50,769 nt of DNA from the NCBI RefSeq assembly GCF_007896845.1, contig NZ_VOHS01000037.1, positions 1 to 50,769 on the forward strand, in the 5' to 3' direction. Below are positions 17,600 to 25,249 of this stretch, piece by piece; the first letter of the stretch is position 1, and every line of letters starts with the position of its first letter. The notes beneath the pieces were generated by a model, which saw only the letters and a list, made by a program, of their open reading frames with translations, searched no databases and was not told the origin of the DNA. The translations under genes were made by a program, and so were the position numbers. This DNA comes from Chitinophaga pinensis. Lineage in GTDB: Bacteria > Bacteroidota > Bacteroidia > Chitinophagales > Chitinophagaceae.

Positions 17600-19024
17600 A
17601 TGACACTAAAATATATTCGCCTTTCAATCGTCTCTACACTTATAGTTGCAGGATTGGCATCGTGTCGGGTAGGCCGCAATTACCAGCGGCCCACCCTCGC
17701 ACTGCCGGCTCAATACAATGATACGGTGGCGACAGCTTCGGCTGACAGCAGCATTGCGACGTTGGAATGGAAACAGTTTTTTACAGATACGACTCTGCAG
17801 GGATTGATAGGAAGGGCGCTGAGCGGGAACTATGATTTGCAACTGGCAATTAAACGCATAGAAACGGCACAGGCATACTTAAAACAAGCGAAATTAGGTT
17901 GGCTGCCAACAGTGAATCTCCAGGCGGCAGCGTCTACTTCCATCCCTTCAAAGAATAGTTTGAATGGTACCAGTCTGAATACATTTCTGGGTACCGAGCA
18001 TATTGAAGACTATAGTCTGAATGCCGGATTATCGTGGGAGATCGATGTATGGGGTAAGATCAAACGTCGCAAGGAAGCGGCACTGGCCAGCTACCTCGGC
18101 ACGTTTGAAGGTATGCATGCGGTACAGACAGGACTGGTGGCAGATATCGCCAATAGTTATTACAACCTGCTAATGCTGGATGCACAACTGGAAATCGCAA
18201 AGAGTAATGTATCACTCAGCGATACGATTGTACAGATGATCCGTCTGCAGAAGACGGCTGGTGAAACAACCGAACTGGCTGTACAACAGGCAGTGGCGCA
18301 ACGGCAGACAGCCGCCTTACTGATACCGCAGTTAGAACAGGCAAAAGTCATCGAACAGAATACCCTGCGTATACTGGCGGGAGAGCTGCCCGGTACTGTG
18401 GCGTACAATACGACACTGATCACTACTCCACTCCGCGAACTGATGCCCGCAGGCGTACCCGCAGCCCTGCTGAGTAACAGACCGGATGTAAAGGAACAGG
18501 AAATGGCATTGGTCGCTGCAAATGCAGAAGTGGGTGTCGCACAGGCAAGTATGTATCCTGCATTGAATATTACAGCCACTGGTGGCGTGAATGCCTTTAA
18601 AGCAAGCGACTGGTTTACACTGCCGGCTTCATTGTTTGGTATGGTGGCCGGAAGTCTGACACAGCCGGTATTTCAACGCGGACAGCTGAAAACAAATCTG
18701 GAAGTAGCAAAGATCCAGCGTGAGGAAGCGGTGATCCGATTCAGACAGATAGCGTTGAACGCAATAGGAGAGGTGTCTAATTCACTGGTAAGACTGGATA
18801 AACTGAAAGAGCAACAGGTAATTGCTTCTGATCAGGTAACTACTCTGGCATTGGCCACGTCACAGGCAAGAATGCTGTTCCGTAGTGGGATGGCTAATTA
18901 CCTCGATGTGATCACCGCGCAAAGCAGGTCTTTACAGGCATCACTGACACAAGCTGATATTACCCGTCAGCAACTGAGTGCTTCTGTGGAGTTATACAGA
19001 AGTCTGGGTGGAGGTTGGAAATAG
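17600..19024 (+). CDS. RND efflux outer-membrane factor (OprM/NodT family lipoprotein)
   Basis: 474 residues with a lipoprotein signal (LIVAGLASCRVG; Cys at the end of AGLASC) and the family opening YQRPTLALPAQYND. Two outer-membrane-efflux repeats follow, each with long helices: LIGRALSGNYDLQLAIKRIE…AYLKQAKLGWLPTVNL in the first, and LLSNRPDVKEQEMALVAANAEVGVAQASMYPALNIT in the second. LSNRPDV is highly typical of this family. It forms a trimeric channel through the outer membrane for the pump and adaptor upstream and closes the operon before a strong terminator. Confidence 0.96.
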   Translation: MTLKYIRLSIVSTLIVAGLASCRVGRNYQRPTLALPAQYNDTVATASADSSIATLEWKQFFTDTTLQGLIGRALSGNYDLQLAIKRIETAQAYLKQAKLGWLPTVNLQAAASTSIPSKNSLNGTSLNTFLGTEHIEDYSLNAGLSWEIDVWGKIKRRKEAALASYLGTFEGMHAVQTGLVADIANSYYNLLMLDAQLEIAKSNVSLSDTIVQMIRLQKTAGETTELAVQQAVAQRQTAALLIPQLEQAKVIEQNTLRILAGELPGTVAYNTTLITTPLRELMPAGVPAALLSNRPDVKEQEMALVAANAEVGVAQASMYPALNITATGGVNAFKASDWFTLPASLFGMVAGSLTQPVFQRGQLKTNLEVAKIQREEAVIRFRQIALNAIGEVSNSLVRLDKLKEQQVIASDQVTTLALATSQARMLFRSGMANYLDVITAQSRSLQASLTQADITRQQLSASVELYRSLGGGWK

Positions 19025-19072
19025 GGTCAAAAGATAAAACAGTTGTAATAGGTAGATAAATGTTTGTAACCC

Positions 19073-19106
19073 AATAGCGCCACAACTCTGTGGCGCTATT
19101 TATTTT
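19073..19106 (+). terminator. Terminator of the RND operon
   Basis: A perfect 12-bp stem AATAGCGCCACA / TGTGGCGCTATT with loop ACTC, followed by TATTTTTG. It lies about 50 bp past the outer-membrane factor gene. Confidence 0.88.
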
Positions 19107-19128
19107 TGTTGTCAACTATAAAAAAAAA

Positions 19129-19150
19129 GCTGTTTCTGAATAGAAACAGC
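19129..19150 (-). terminator. Second stem-loop facing the minus strand
   Basis: GCTGTTTCT / AGAAACAGC with loop GAAT, preceded on the plus strand by a run of A residues. On the minus strand this is a hairpin followed by a T-run, as a terminator for transcription entering from the decayed GNAT gene at 19300. Confidence 0.65.
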
Positions 19151-19299
19151 CGTTTGGTAACCAATGCCAACTTGATAAAAATATCAGGTTTAATTTTCGC
19201 TGATGATCCGATATCTTATTGATAACAATACAAAGATGAAAAAAATGATCCTGTGTAGCAATGCAGGAATCAGGGTTTAATTTGTATTAATTATGGACG

Positions 19300-19640
19300 T
19301 TAGTACTCCTTACTGAATAGTCTTACATAGGTCGATTGCGCATGCTGCAGAATGCCCAGTGTGTGTAGAAATTTAACCGATACTTCATTGCCGGCATGCA
19401 TGCTGACCTCAATACCTGCAAAAGACTGCGCATGCCCCCGCATTGACAAGATTCCTTATAAAAGTACTGGCAATGCCCTTCCTGCGATGCAGACGGCGTA
19501 TATGCATGGACCCGCTATGGGGCAAGTGTCAGATTATAGCATGTATTGTATTTTTTATCGGCAAAGACGCAATGCATGAAGCAGTAAAAGTAAAGGATGA
19601 AGAATTTGGGTACAGTAGAGGTCTTCGCGGTAATGCTTAA
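19300..19640 (-). pseudogene. Decayed GNAT-family N-acetyltransferase
   Basis: Reading the minus strand, coding-like text switches frames. One frame gives MHIRRLHRRKGIASTFIRNLVNAGACA, which holds the acetyl-CoA binding motif (R-R-x-G-I-A) of GNAT enzymes. The next frame gives AGIEVSMHAGNEVSVKFLHTLGILQHAQSTYVRLFSKEY and a stop at 19300-19302, which resembles the end of a GNAT domain (a Gly/Ile strand, then A-G-N-E…F-x-x-L-G). The part before the binding motif is split again near a TAG. No intact start remains. A minus-facing terminator lies downstream. It could also be a live gene damaged by sequence errors. Confidence 0.5.
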
Positions 19641-19676
19641 TACTATAAAAATGACAACACTTGCAGGTAATTGGCA

Positions 19677-19708
19677 ATTGCTCTGGCACCATATTGGAAA
19701 TAGCTTTG
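19677..19708 (+). promoter_or_regulatory. Promoter of the esterase gene
   Basis: ATTG at 19677-19680, then 20 bp, then TAGCTTTG at 19701-19708. The -7 box is exact and the spacing is right for a Bacteroidota housekeeping promoter. The ATG is at 19761. Confidence 0.65.
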
Positions 19709-19760
19709 CAACTATTAGCCTCCGGCAATTGTTAATTCATCAACATAAACTTTAAACATA

Positions 19761-20747
19761 ATGAGCACAGAGATCAGGTTACCACTGGATCCGGATGTAG
19801 ATCCTGCAATTGATAGCAAAGTAAAGGCGTTCCTGCATGCTTTAAATACAAGCGGCGGTCAACCACTGGAAACATTATCACCTGTGGACGCACGCGCTGT
19901 GCTGACAGGTGCACAGGAATCCGTACAGGTGGATATTTCAGGTGTGGAGTTTTCTGAGAAGACCATCACATCTGAAGGCATTACTGTAAAACTGGACATC
20001 GTACGCCCCGCAGGTGTCAGCGGTAAACTCCCGGTGTTCATGTTCTTTCACGGTGGTGGCTGGGTACTGGGCGATTTCCCTACACATAAAAGATTGGTAC
20101 GTGACCTCGTAGTGGCATCTGGTGCTGCTGCCGTGTTCCCAAACTATACGCCTGCACCGGAAGCAAAATTCCCTACACAGATCAATGAAGCTTATGCAGC
20201 TACCAAATGGGTGGCAGAGCATGGTGATGAGATCGGTGTGGATGGTAAAAATCTGGCGCTGGCGGGTAATAGTGTAGGTGGTAATATGACCGCTGTTGTG
20301 GCTATTCTGGCAAAAGAAAAACAAGGCCCTGCTATCAAAGGACAGGTAATGCTCTGGCCGGTAACAAATGCCGATTTCGAAACCGGTTCTTATAACCAGT
20401 TCGCAACAGGCCGCTTCCTGACAAAGGAGATGATGAAATGGTTCTTTGATAACTACTCCACATCCGGACAGCGTAGCGATATTCATATCTCTCCTTTACA
20501 GGCGACAACAGAACAACTGAAAGGACTGCCGCCCGCTTTGGTGATGGTAGCTGAGAATGATGTACTGCGTGATGAAGGAGAAGCGTATGCACGTAAACTC
20601 GATCAGGCAGGTGTACCGGTAGCGCTGGTACGTTATCAGGGAATGATCCATGACTGGGGATTGTTAAACCCGCTGGCGACCGTTCCGGGCACACGTTCTG
20701 CGATGGATCATGCAGGTGCGGAACTGAAGAAATATCTTCAGCAGTAA
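19761..20747 (+). CDS. Alpha/beta hydrolase of the hormone-sensitive-lipase (HSL) family
   Basis: 328 residues. The HSL oxyanion motif HGGGW is in MFFHGGGWVLGDFPTHKRLVRDL. The nucleophile Ser is in ALAGNSVGGNMT (G-x-S-x-G). The acid is the Asp of VAENDVLRDEGEAYA and the catalytic His is in MIHDWGLLNPLA. No signal peptide is present, so it is cytoplasmic. Members hydrolyse short-chain acyl esters. It has its own promoter and terminator and is not in an operon. Physiological substrate unknown. Confidence 0.93.
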   Translation: MSTEIRLPLDPDVDPAIDSKVKAFLHALNTSGGQPLETLSPVDARAVLTGAQESVQVDISGVEFSEKTITSEGITVKLDIVRPAGVSGKLPVFMFFHGGGWVLGDFPTHKRLVRDLVVASGAAAVFPNYTPAPEAKFPTQINEAYAATKWVAEHGDEIGVDGKNLALAGNSVGGNMTAVVAILAKEKQGPAIKGQVMLWPVTNADFETGSYNQFATGRFLTKEMMKWFFDNYSTSGQRSDIHISPLQATTEQLKGLPPALVMVAENDVLRDEGEAYARKLDQAGVPVALVRYQGMIHDWGLLNPLATVPGTRSAMDHAGAELKKYLQQ

Positions 20748-20764
20748 ACAAACACTTTTATATA

Positions 20765-20802
20765 AAGCTCCTGACAGATCAGTAATGACCGGTCAGGAGC
20801 TT
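20765..20802. terminator. Terminator after the esterase gene
   Basis: AAGCTCCTGAC (20765-20775) pairs with GTCAGGAGCTT (20792-20802) around a 16-base loop and is followed by ATCTTTT. The A/T-rich ends allow function on both strands. Confidence 0.75.
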
Positions 20803-20967
20803 ATCTTTTATATGCCTGTAAAAAGTTAACCCGGGTTACAATTGTTGCGCGTAGCCGTCTGTAGTTTTGTTGGCTACAGGACACAGTCCTTTTCTGTCCG
20901 GACCGGACGCAGTAAGTACAATATTGCTCAAAATTGCAGCATAAAAAACTGACACGAATGTCCGTCA

Positions 20968-21855
20968 TCAGGCCGGAGTGATGACCAGACATTCTTTTCT
21001 GAAATCAGAGAAAGTAATGCCGGTAGCATTTTTGAAAAATTTGCTGAAGTGCGCAATGTCTGAAAAACCAAGATACCACGCCACTTCTTTCATACATTCA
21101 TCAGAATAGGCTACTCTTCTCTTGGCTTCCAGTATGATACGCTGACGGATATGATAGCTGGCAGGATAAGCAGTGGTCTTTTTGATGATCTCATTGAGAT
21201 AGTTCGGCGTTACCGCCAGCAGCTTTGCATAGTCAGCCACTTTCCGGTGTGTTTTGAAATTGACTTCCACCAGTGATTTAAACTTCTCCGTGAGCTCCAG
21301 ATTACGCGTCTGAATAACGGTTGTCAATGGTCCCTGAAACTGACGGGTAACATAGATCAGGAAGATCTTCAGATAACGGCGCAGCATTTCGGTTCTGAAG
21401 AGATAAACATTATTACTTTCTTTCAACATCTTCTGCGCTACTTCCTGCATCTCTCTGGCAATGTCATTATTCACACGGATACCGGCAGAACGGGAGAACG
21501 CCTGAAAAAGTCCTGAATTATACATCAGGTCAAATTCCTGCTCACCCATGTGAAGGAATGCTTCTGTAAATGATAAGATAAATCCTTCGGTGCTCTCATC
21601 TTCTCTCAGCTGGTGTAGCTGTCCCGGTGTGATACAGAAGATACTGTTGCTTTCCAGATTGAAGATTTCCAGATCCAGTACAAGAGAACCGCTTCCTTTA
21701 GTGATCCAGATGATCTCAATATAATTCTGCTTATGCGGTGTACTATTATGTGCGATGATCTCTTCCCGCATACTTTTAAATGTGCGGATCTGGAATGGCA
21801 GATTGTCGTCTACGTCTTCGAGCTTTAATAAGGGGCAATATTCCGGATACTTCAT
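20968..21855 (-). CDS. AraC-family transcriptional regulator
   Basis: 295 residues. The N-terminal cupin-type sensor contains HKQNYIEIIWITKGSGSLVLDLEIFNLESNSIFCITPGQLHQL. The C-terminal DNA-binding part has two HTH units (VADYAKLLAVTPNYLNEIIKKTTAYPASYHIRQRIILEAKRRVAYSDECMKEVAWYLGFSDIAHFSKFFKNATGITFSDF, split here by domain). It closely resembles the AraC protein at 22878 in both halves (shared ITPGQLHQ/LTPGQLHQ, HIRQR-ILEAKR, LGF-DIAHFSKFFKN), so the two are paralogues. It is divergent from the AhpD-like gene across a 440-bp region with several candidate operator repeats. Confidence 0.92.
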   Translation of the reverse strand: MKYPEYCPLLKLEDVDDNLPFQIRTFKSMREEIIAHNSTPHKQNYIEIIWITKGSGSLVLDLEIFNLESNSIFCITPGQLHQLREDESTEGFILSFTEAFLHMGEQEFDLMYNSGLFQAFSRSAGIRVNNDIAREMQEVAQKMLKESNNVYLFRTEMLRRYLKIFLIYVTRQFQGPLTTVIQTRNLELTEKFKSLVEVNFKTHRKVADYAKLLAVTPNYLNEIIKKTTAYPASYHIRQRIILEAKRRVAYSDECMKEVAWYLGFSDIAHFSKFFKNATGITFSDFRKECLVITPA

Positions 21856-22059
21856 AATGCAGTGGTTTTATGCCAGAATAGAGGCCAATTGTATGCCTGA
21901 GTTGCCGTTGGTTGATAATCAGCTGTTTGTATGTTTTGGTCGCGATATAAAAACACGATATTTCGTCATATCGCAGCCTTTCACGTGAATTCCTTTATTA
22001 GATTTCGTAAAAATCAATCAGGAATTGTCCGATTAAGCCCCTTGCACCATTAGTCAGAT

Positions 22060-22077
22060 CCCATTATTAATAATGGG
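22060..22077. promoter_or_regulatory. 18-bp perfect palindrome in the divergent region
   Basis: CCCATTATTAATAATGGG is fully symmetric and is embedded in GATC…GGATC. It lies between the divergent araC (start 21855) and AhpD-like (start 22298) genes. It may be an operator for a dimeric repressor. Confidence 0.45.
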
Positions 22078-22135
22078 GGATCCACTTCATGACACCTGTT
22101 CCTGATTTTTCACTGAGCGAAAAGGTCACGGCTAT

Positions 22136-22176
22136 TCACTAAATAAAGTGGCTAAAAACAGTGAAATCACTAAATA
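22136..22176 (+). promoter_or_regulatory. Direct repeats TCACTAAATA 31 bp apart (candidate AraC site)
   Basis: TCACTAAATA occurs at 22136-22145 and again at 22167-22176. The 31-bp spacing is about three helical turns, as for tandem sites bound by AraC dimers. The second copy is also part of AGTGAAATCACT. They lie 120-160 bp before the AhpD-like gene. The rest of 21856-22297 shows no gene. Confidence 0.4.
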
Positions 22177-22297
22177 TAGTTAATTATCAGATGGCGGTTT
22201 TTTATCAAATGATTGTCTCCCAGCCATTTAGCTGTGTGGTATGTGATTTGTTTTCCTTATGCCGCTATACCGACGTCACAACAAAACAGCAAGAAGA

Positions 22298-22846
22298 ATG
22301 ATAGACTTTAGCGTACCCACAAGAGAACAGATTTATCCCGGAAACGAAGCGGCCTTTGACACATTGCAAAGAAGACTGGGAATGGTGCCGAATTTATATG
22401 CTACGATCGCCTATTCCGAAAACGGTTTAAATAAGTATCTGGCCTTCCAGACAGCAAAAACCTCCCTTTATAGCCGGGAAAGGGAAGTGGTTAATCTGGT
22501 CATGGCACAGGTGAACGGTTGCCGTTATTGCCAGAGCGTATACACATCTCTGGGCAGGAAAAACGGTGTATCGGAAGAAGAACTGATGGCAGTCAGGGCG
22601 GGAACCAGCAGTCATCCCCGATTAAACGCATTAGCCGGCCTTACAAAGGAGATCGCGGAAAATAAGGGACGGGCATCCGTAGAAACCCTTGATCGCTTTT
22701 TTGAGGCGGGTTATGACAAGGGGAACCTTGTTGACCTCATCCTGCAGATCAGCGATAACATCGCCATGAATTATCTCTATAATCTAACCCAGATAGAAAT
22801 AGACTTTCCGCTGGCCCCTGAGCTGGCAGAAACGCACAACGCCTGA
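22298..22846 (+). CDS. AhpD/carboxymuconolactone-decarboxylase-like protein
   Basis: 182 residues from the ATG at 22298 (an in-frame ATG at 22259 adds a 13-residue basic tail with no family support). The AhpD core is LYSREREVVNLVMAQVNGCRYCQSVYTSLGRKNGVSEEEL. The redox pair Cys75-x-x-Cys78 is present, but the His that usually lies four residues after the second Cys is Tyr82. AhpD enzymes use the thiols to reduce peroxides, with the His as part of the proton relay, so activity may differ. The gene is followed 31 bp later by an araC gene on the same strand and is probably co-transcribed. Confidence 0.8.
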   Translation: MIDFSVPTREQIYPGNEAAFDTLQRRLGMVPNLYATIAYSENGLNKYLAFQTAKTSLYSREREVVNLVMAQVNGCRYCQSVYTSLGRKNGVSEEELMAVRAGTSSHPRLNALAGLTKEIAENKGRASVETLDRFFEAGYDKGNLVDLILQISDNIAMNYLYNLTQIEIDFPLAPELAETHNA

Positions 22847-22877
22847 CCAATTTTTTAGGAACCATTAATTACACTCT

Positions 22878-23801
22878 ATGACAAAAACTAGTCGAAGTTG
22901 CATCGTACAACGAACCTCAGGCAGCAATGCTGAGCAGACCCAGGTCCGGGAAGACAGAGCGCACGTACCCTTCGAGATCTATAAACTGGAAGATGCGTCC
23001 GGCAATCATCACCTGAAAGACAGTGCTCCGCACCTGCATAACAGTTTTGAACTGGTATGGGTACTGGAAGGTAGCGGCGATTATCTCGTAGATAATGAAC
23101 AGCATGAAGTCGGCGCCGATATGGTGTATTGTCTGACACCGGGACAGCTACATCAGTTCAAACCCGATACGACAACAAAAGGGTTTGTCATCACTTTCAG
23201 CCCTGAATTCCTGCTGATGCCCGAAGATAATGCTGCCCTGATATTTCATGCCAGTTCCTTTCACAAACTATCCGGTACAACCATTATTCAATTGTCAGCC
23301 GACATTCGTGAAGAAATGGAAGATCTGGCCGGAAAGATGCTGAAAGAGTTTGCCAATTTCCTGCTGCTAAGATCAGAGATATTAAGAGGACTGCTCAATA
23401 TCTTCATGATCTATCTTACCCGTCAATATCGCCCCGCAATAGCACCTGTCGTAAAGGCAGGCAACAAGGTACTGGTCAACCGGTTTTTCTCCATTGTTGA
23501 AAAGAAATATATGGTATATAAGCTCGTCGCTGAATATGCCGATGAACTGGCGGTAACGCCTAATCACCTGAATGAGATGGTAAAGAAAGTCTCCGGCTTT
23601 CCTGCCAGTCACCATATCCGACAGAGGGTCATTCTGGAAGCAAAACGATTGGCTACCTATTCAGGAGCCAGTATGAAAGAGATCGCCTATAGTTTAGGTT
23701 TCGATGACATCGCACACTTTAGTAAGTTTTTCAAGAATTTTTCCGGCAGAAGTTTTACGGATTATAAGAAGGATGCCATGCAGCAGTTCCTCAGCATATA
23801 A
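22878..23801 (+). CDS. AraC-family transcriptional regulator, paralogue of the one at 20968
   Basis: 307 residues. The sensor half holds HLHNSFELVWVLEGSGDYLVDNEQHEVGADMVYCLTPGQLHQF. The DNA-binding half has VAEYADELAVTPNHLNEMVKKVSGFPASHHIRQRVILEAKRLATYS and MKEIAYSLGFDDIAHFSKFFKNFSGRSFTDY. The first ~30 residues are extra compared with the paralogue and rich in polar residues. It lies directly behind the AhpD-like gene and probably controls that gene or the pair. Effector unknown. Confidence 0.92.
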   Translation: MTKTSRSCIVQRTSGSNAEQTQVREDRAHVPFEIYKLEDASGNHHLKDSAPHLHNSFELVWVLEGSGDYLVDNEQHEVGADMVYCLTPGQLHQFKPDTTTKGFVITFSPEFLLMPEDNAALIFHASSFHKLSGTTIIQLSADIREEMEDLAGKMLKEFANFLLLRSEILRGLLNIFMIYLTRQYRPAIAPVVKAGNKVLVNRFFSIVEKKYMVYKLVAEYADELAVTPNHLNEMVKKVSGFPASHHIRQRVILEAKRLATYSGASMKEIAYSLGFDDIAHFSKFFKNFSGRSFTDYKKDAMQQFLSI

Positions 23802-23802
23802 A

Positions 23803-23987
23803 GATCAGGAACCGGGAATCAGGAATTTATTCATCAATAGCCCTACGCTTCATATACCATCAGTTATACAGCTATTATCGAAAGTTTTTGCAGATATGCA
23901 ATAAGTAACACCCTCCCCTTATATAGTATATGAACATACCACTCCCACTTCCGGCTAAACAATTTCTGATTCCCTTGTTCCTGATTG
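23803..23987. repeat. Imperfect inverted repeat pair flanking a 185-bp gene-free stretch
   Basis: GATCAGGAACCGGGAATCAG at 23803-23822 (continuing GAATT) is matched in inverse at 23961-23987, whose complement reads AATCAGGAACAAGGGAATCA then GAAATT. About 22 of 25 positions agree. The stretch between is A/T rich, without a reading frame of note. It could be a small miniature inverted-repeat element. The rest of 23802-24101 shows only the -7 box listed separately. Confidence 0.4.
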
Positions 23988-24019
23988 AATCCTGCGGTAT
24001 GATTTCAAGTCACAACATC

Positions 24020-24027
24020 TAATTTTG
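24020..24027 (+). promoter_or_regulatory. -7 promoter element of the lipoprotein gene
   Basis: TAATTTTG is an exact TAnnTTTG box 75 bp before the ATG at 24102. No clear TTTG occurs 17-23 bp upstream. Confidence 0.4.
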
Positions 24028-24101
24028 CATTAAGTCGCACCTATATGTAACAACACGTAGCGTAATAACCCTGGAAATTTCCTAACTAAAAACTGATAAT
24101 T

Positions 24102-25187
24102 ATGAAATCCCTTGTCAGAGCACTCGCTTTGGTGACAACTATTGCCGTTGTTTCCTGTAACAAACAATCCACTGTAGAAAAACTGAACCCCTCTGGCAGC
24201 ATTGCCGCTGCTGAAGCACAACCTAACAGAGACGCACAGTTACTGGCACAGCTTTTTGCCAGTGCAGGTCCTAAAACCCAGTTCTTCACCGTGCAGGGTA
24301 AGGAGAAAGTAACGCTTACCACTTCAAATGGTAACAAATACAACATTCCTGCCGGCGCCCTGCGCAGAAAAGACGGTAGCGCACCTACCGGTCCGATCTC
24401 CGTTGCCATCAGAGAAGTATTGAGTCCGAAAGACTTTGTATTCAGTAACAGGCCTACCGCTGCTTCCGGTGCATATCTGCTGTCTTATGGAGAGTACTTT
24501 GTACGTGCCACAGAAGCAGGTGCTGATCTGGTACTGGCCGCACCAATTGCCGTACAGACTGTCGTAAGAACACAGGTTCGTCCGCAGGATAAAGTACCTA
24601 TGTGGGATGGTGACACAACTGTGTACTTCACCCTCAATGGTTACAACCAGCTGAACCAACCGACTTCTGTAACACAACCTGCTTCACAGGATCCCGGTAT
24701 CAACTGGACACAGGCGCCTGACTATGCCCTGTTTAACGCTACGACCGGTACACTCGACTTCCAGTTGTCCCAGTTGTTGCAATGGAGGAACTGTGACGTG
24801 TTTAGTGGTTCCGGCGGACCAAAAACAACGGTGCTGGGTTATTTTGATGTCTATAATAATGACACCCCTAACTCATCTCCTGAACAGCCAAGTATGCTGT
24901 TTTTTAAACCCAGAAACATCAATTCTGTTGTTAAATTTTTTAACATCATTCTGAATGCGCCTGCCGGTTTTAAAGGCTTCCTGAGCTATCAGTCAATTAT
25001 ACCTGTCGGACAGCAGGGTACATTCCTTGCGATTACTGCCCTCAACGGACAGTTCTACGCACAGCTGCTGGATGTAACTATTGCTGCACCAGCCAGTGGT
25101 ACTAACTACACACCTGTCAGCTTCAATCTGCAGCCGGTTACTGCTTCACAGCTGGTGACCATGATCGCCGATCTGAACAACAGATAA
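24102..25187 (+). CDS. Unknown exported lipoprotein
   Basis: 361 residues with a lipoprotein signal (LALVTTIAVVSCNKQ; lipobox VVSC). The mature part has a beta-rich segment starting FFTVQGKEKVTLTTSNGNKYNIPAGALRRKDGS, which resembles the opening of many Bacteroidota surface lipoproteins (a metal- or ligand-free beta-sandwich with the ‘IPAGAL’ turn). The remainder is a series of short strands with many Asn/Gln/Thr. No enzyme motif is visible. It is transcribed alone and ends at a strong bidirectional terminator. Localisation on the periplasmic or outer face of the outer membrane is likely. Confidence 0.85.
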   Translation: MKSLVRALALVTTIAVVSCNKQSTVEKLNPSGSIAAAEAQPNRDAQLLAQLFASAGPKTQFFTVQGKEKVTLTTSNGNKYNIPAGALRRKDGSAPTGPISVAIREVLSPKDFVFSNRPTAASGAYLLSYGEYFVRATEAGADLVLAAPIAVQTVVRTQVRPQDKVPMWDGDTTVYFTLNGYNQLNQPTSVTQPASQDPGINWTQAPDYALFNATTGTLDFQLSQLLQWRNCDVFSGSGGPKTTVLGYFDVYNNDTPNSSPEQPSMLFFKPRNINSVVKFFNIILNAPAGFKGFLSYQSIIPVGQQGTFLAITALNGQFYAQLLDVTIAAPASGTNYTPVSFNLQPVTASQLVTMIADLNNR

Positions 25188-25194
25188 ACATAAA

Positions 25195-25228
25195 AAAATA
25201 GTGTGGCGTGCAAATGCCACACTATTTT
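25195..25228. terminator. Bidirectional terminator between convergent genes
   Basis: AAAATAGTGTGGC / GCCACACTATTTT, a perfect 13-bp stem with an 8-base loop, A-rich on one side and T-rich on the other. It serves the lipoprotein gene (plus) and the hydrolase gene (minus). Confidence 0.9.
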
Positions 25229-25249
25229 ACAACACAGACCGGCTACCCT

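Noticed and set aside
19352..19640. Plus-strand frames in the GNAT relic (75 and 65 codons)
   Set aside because: The minus strand of the same interval carries recognisable GNAT text; the plus frames show none.
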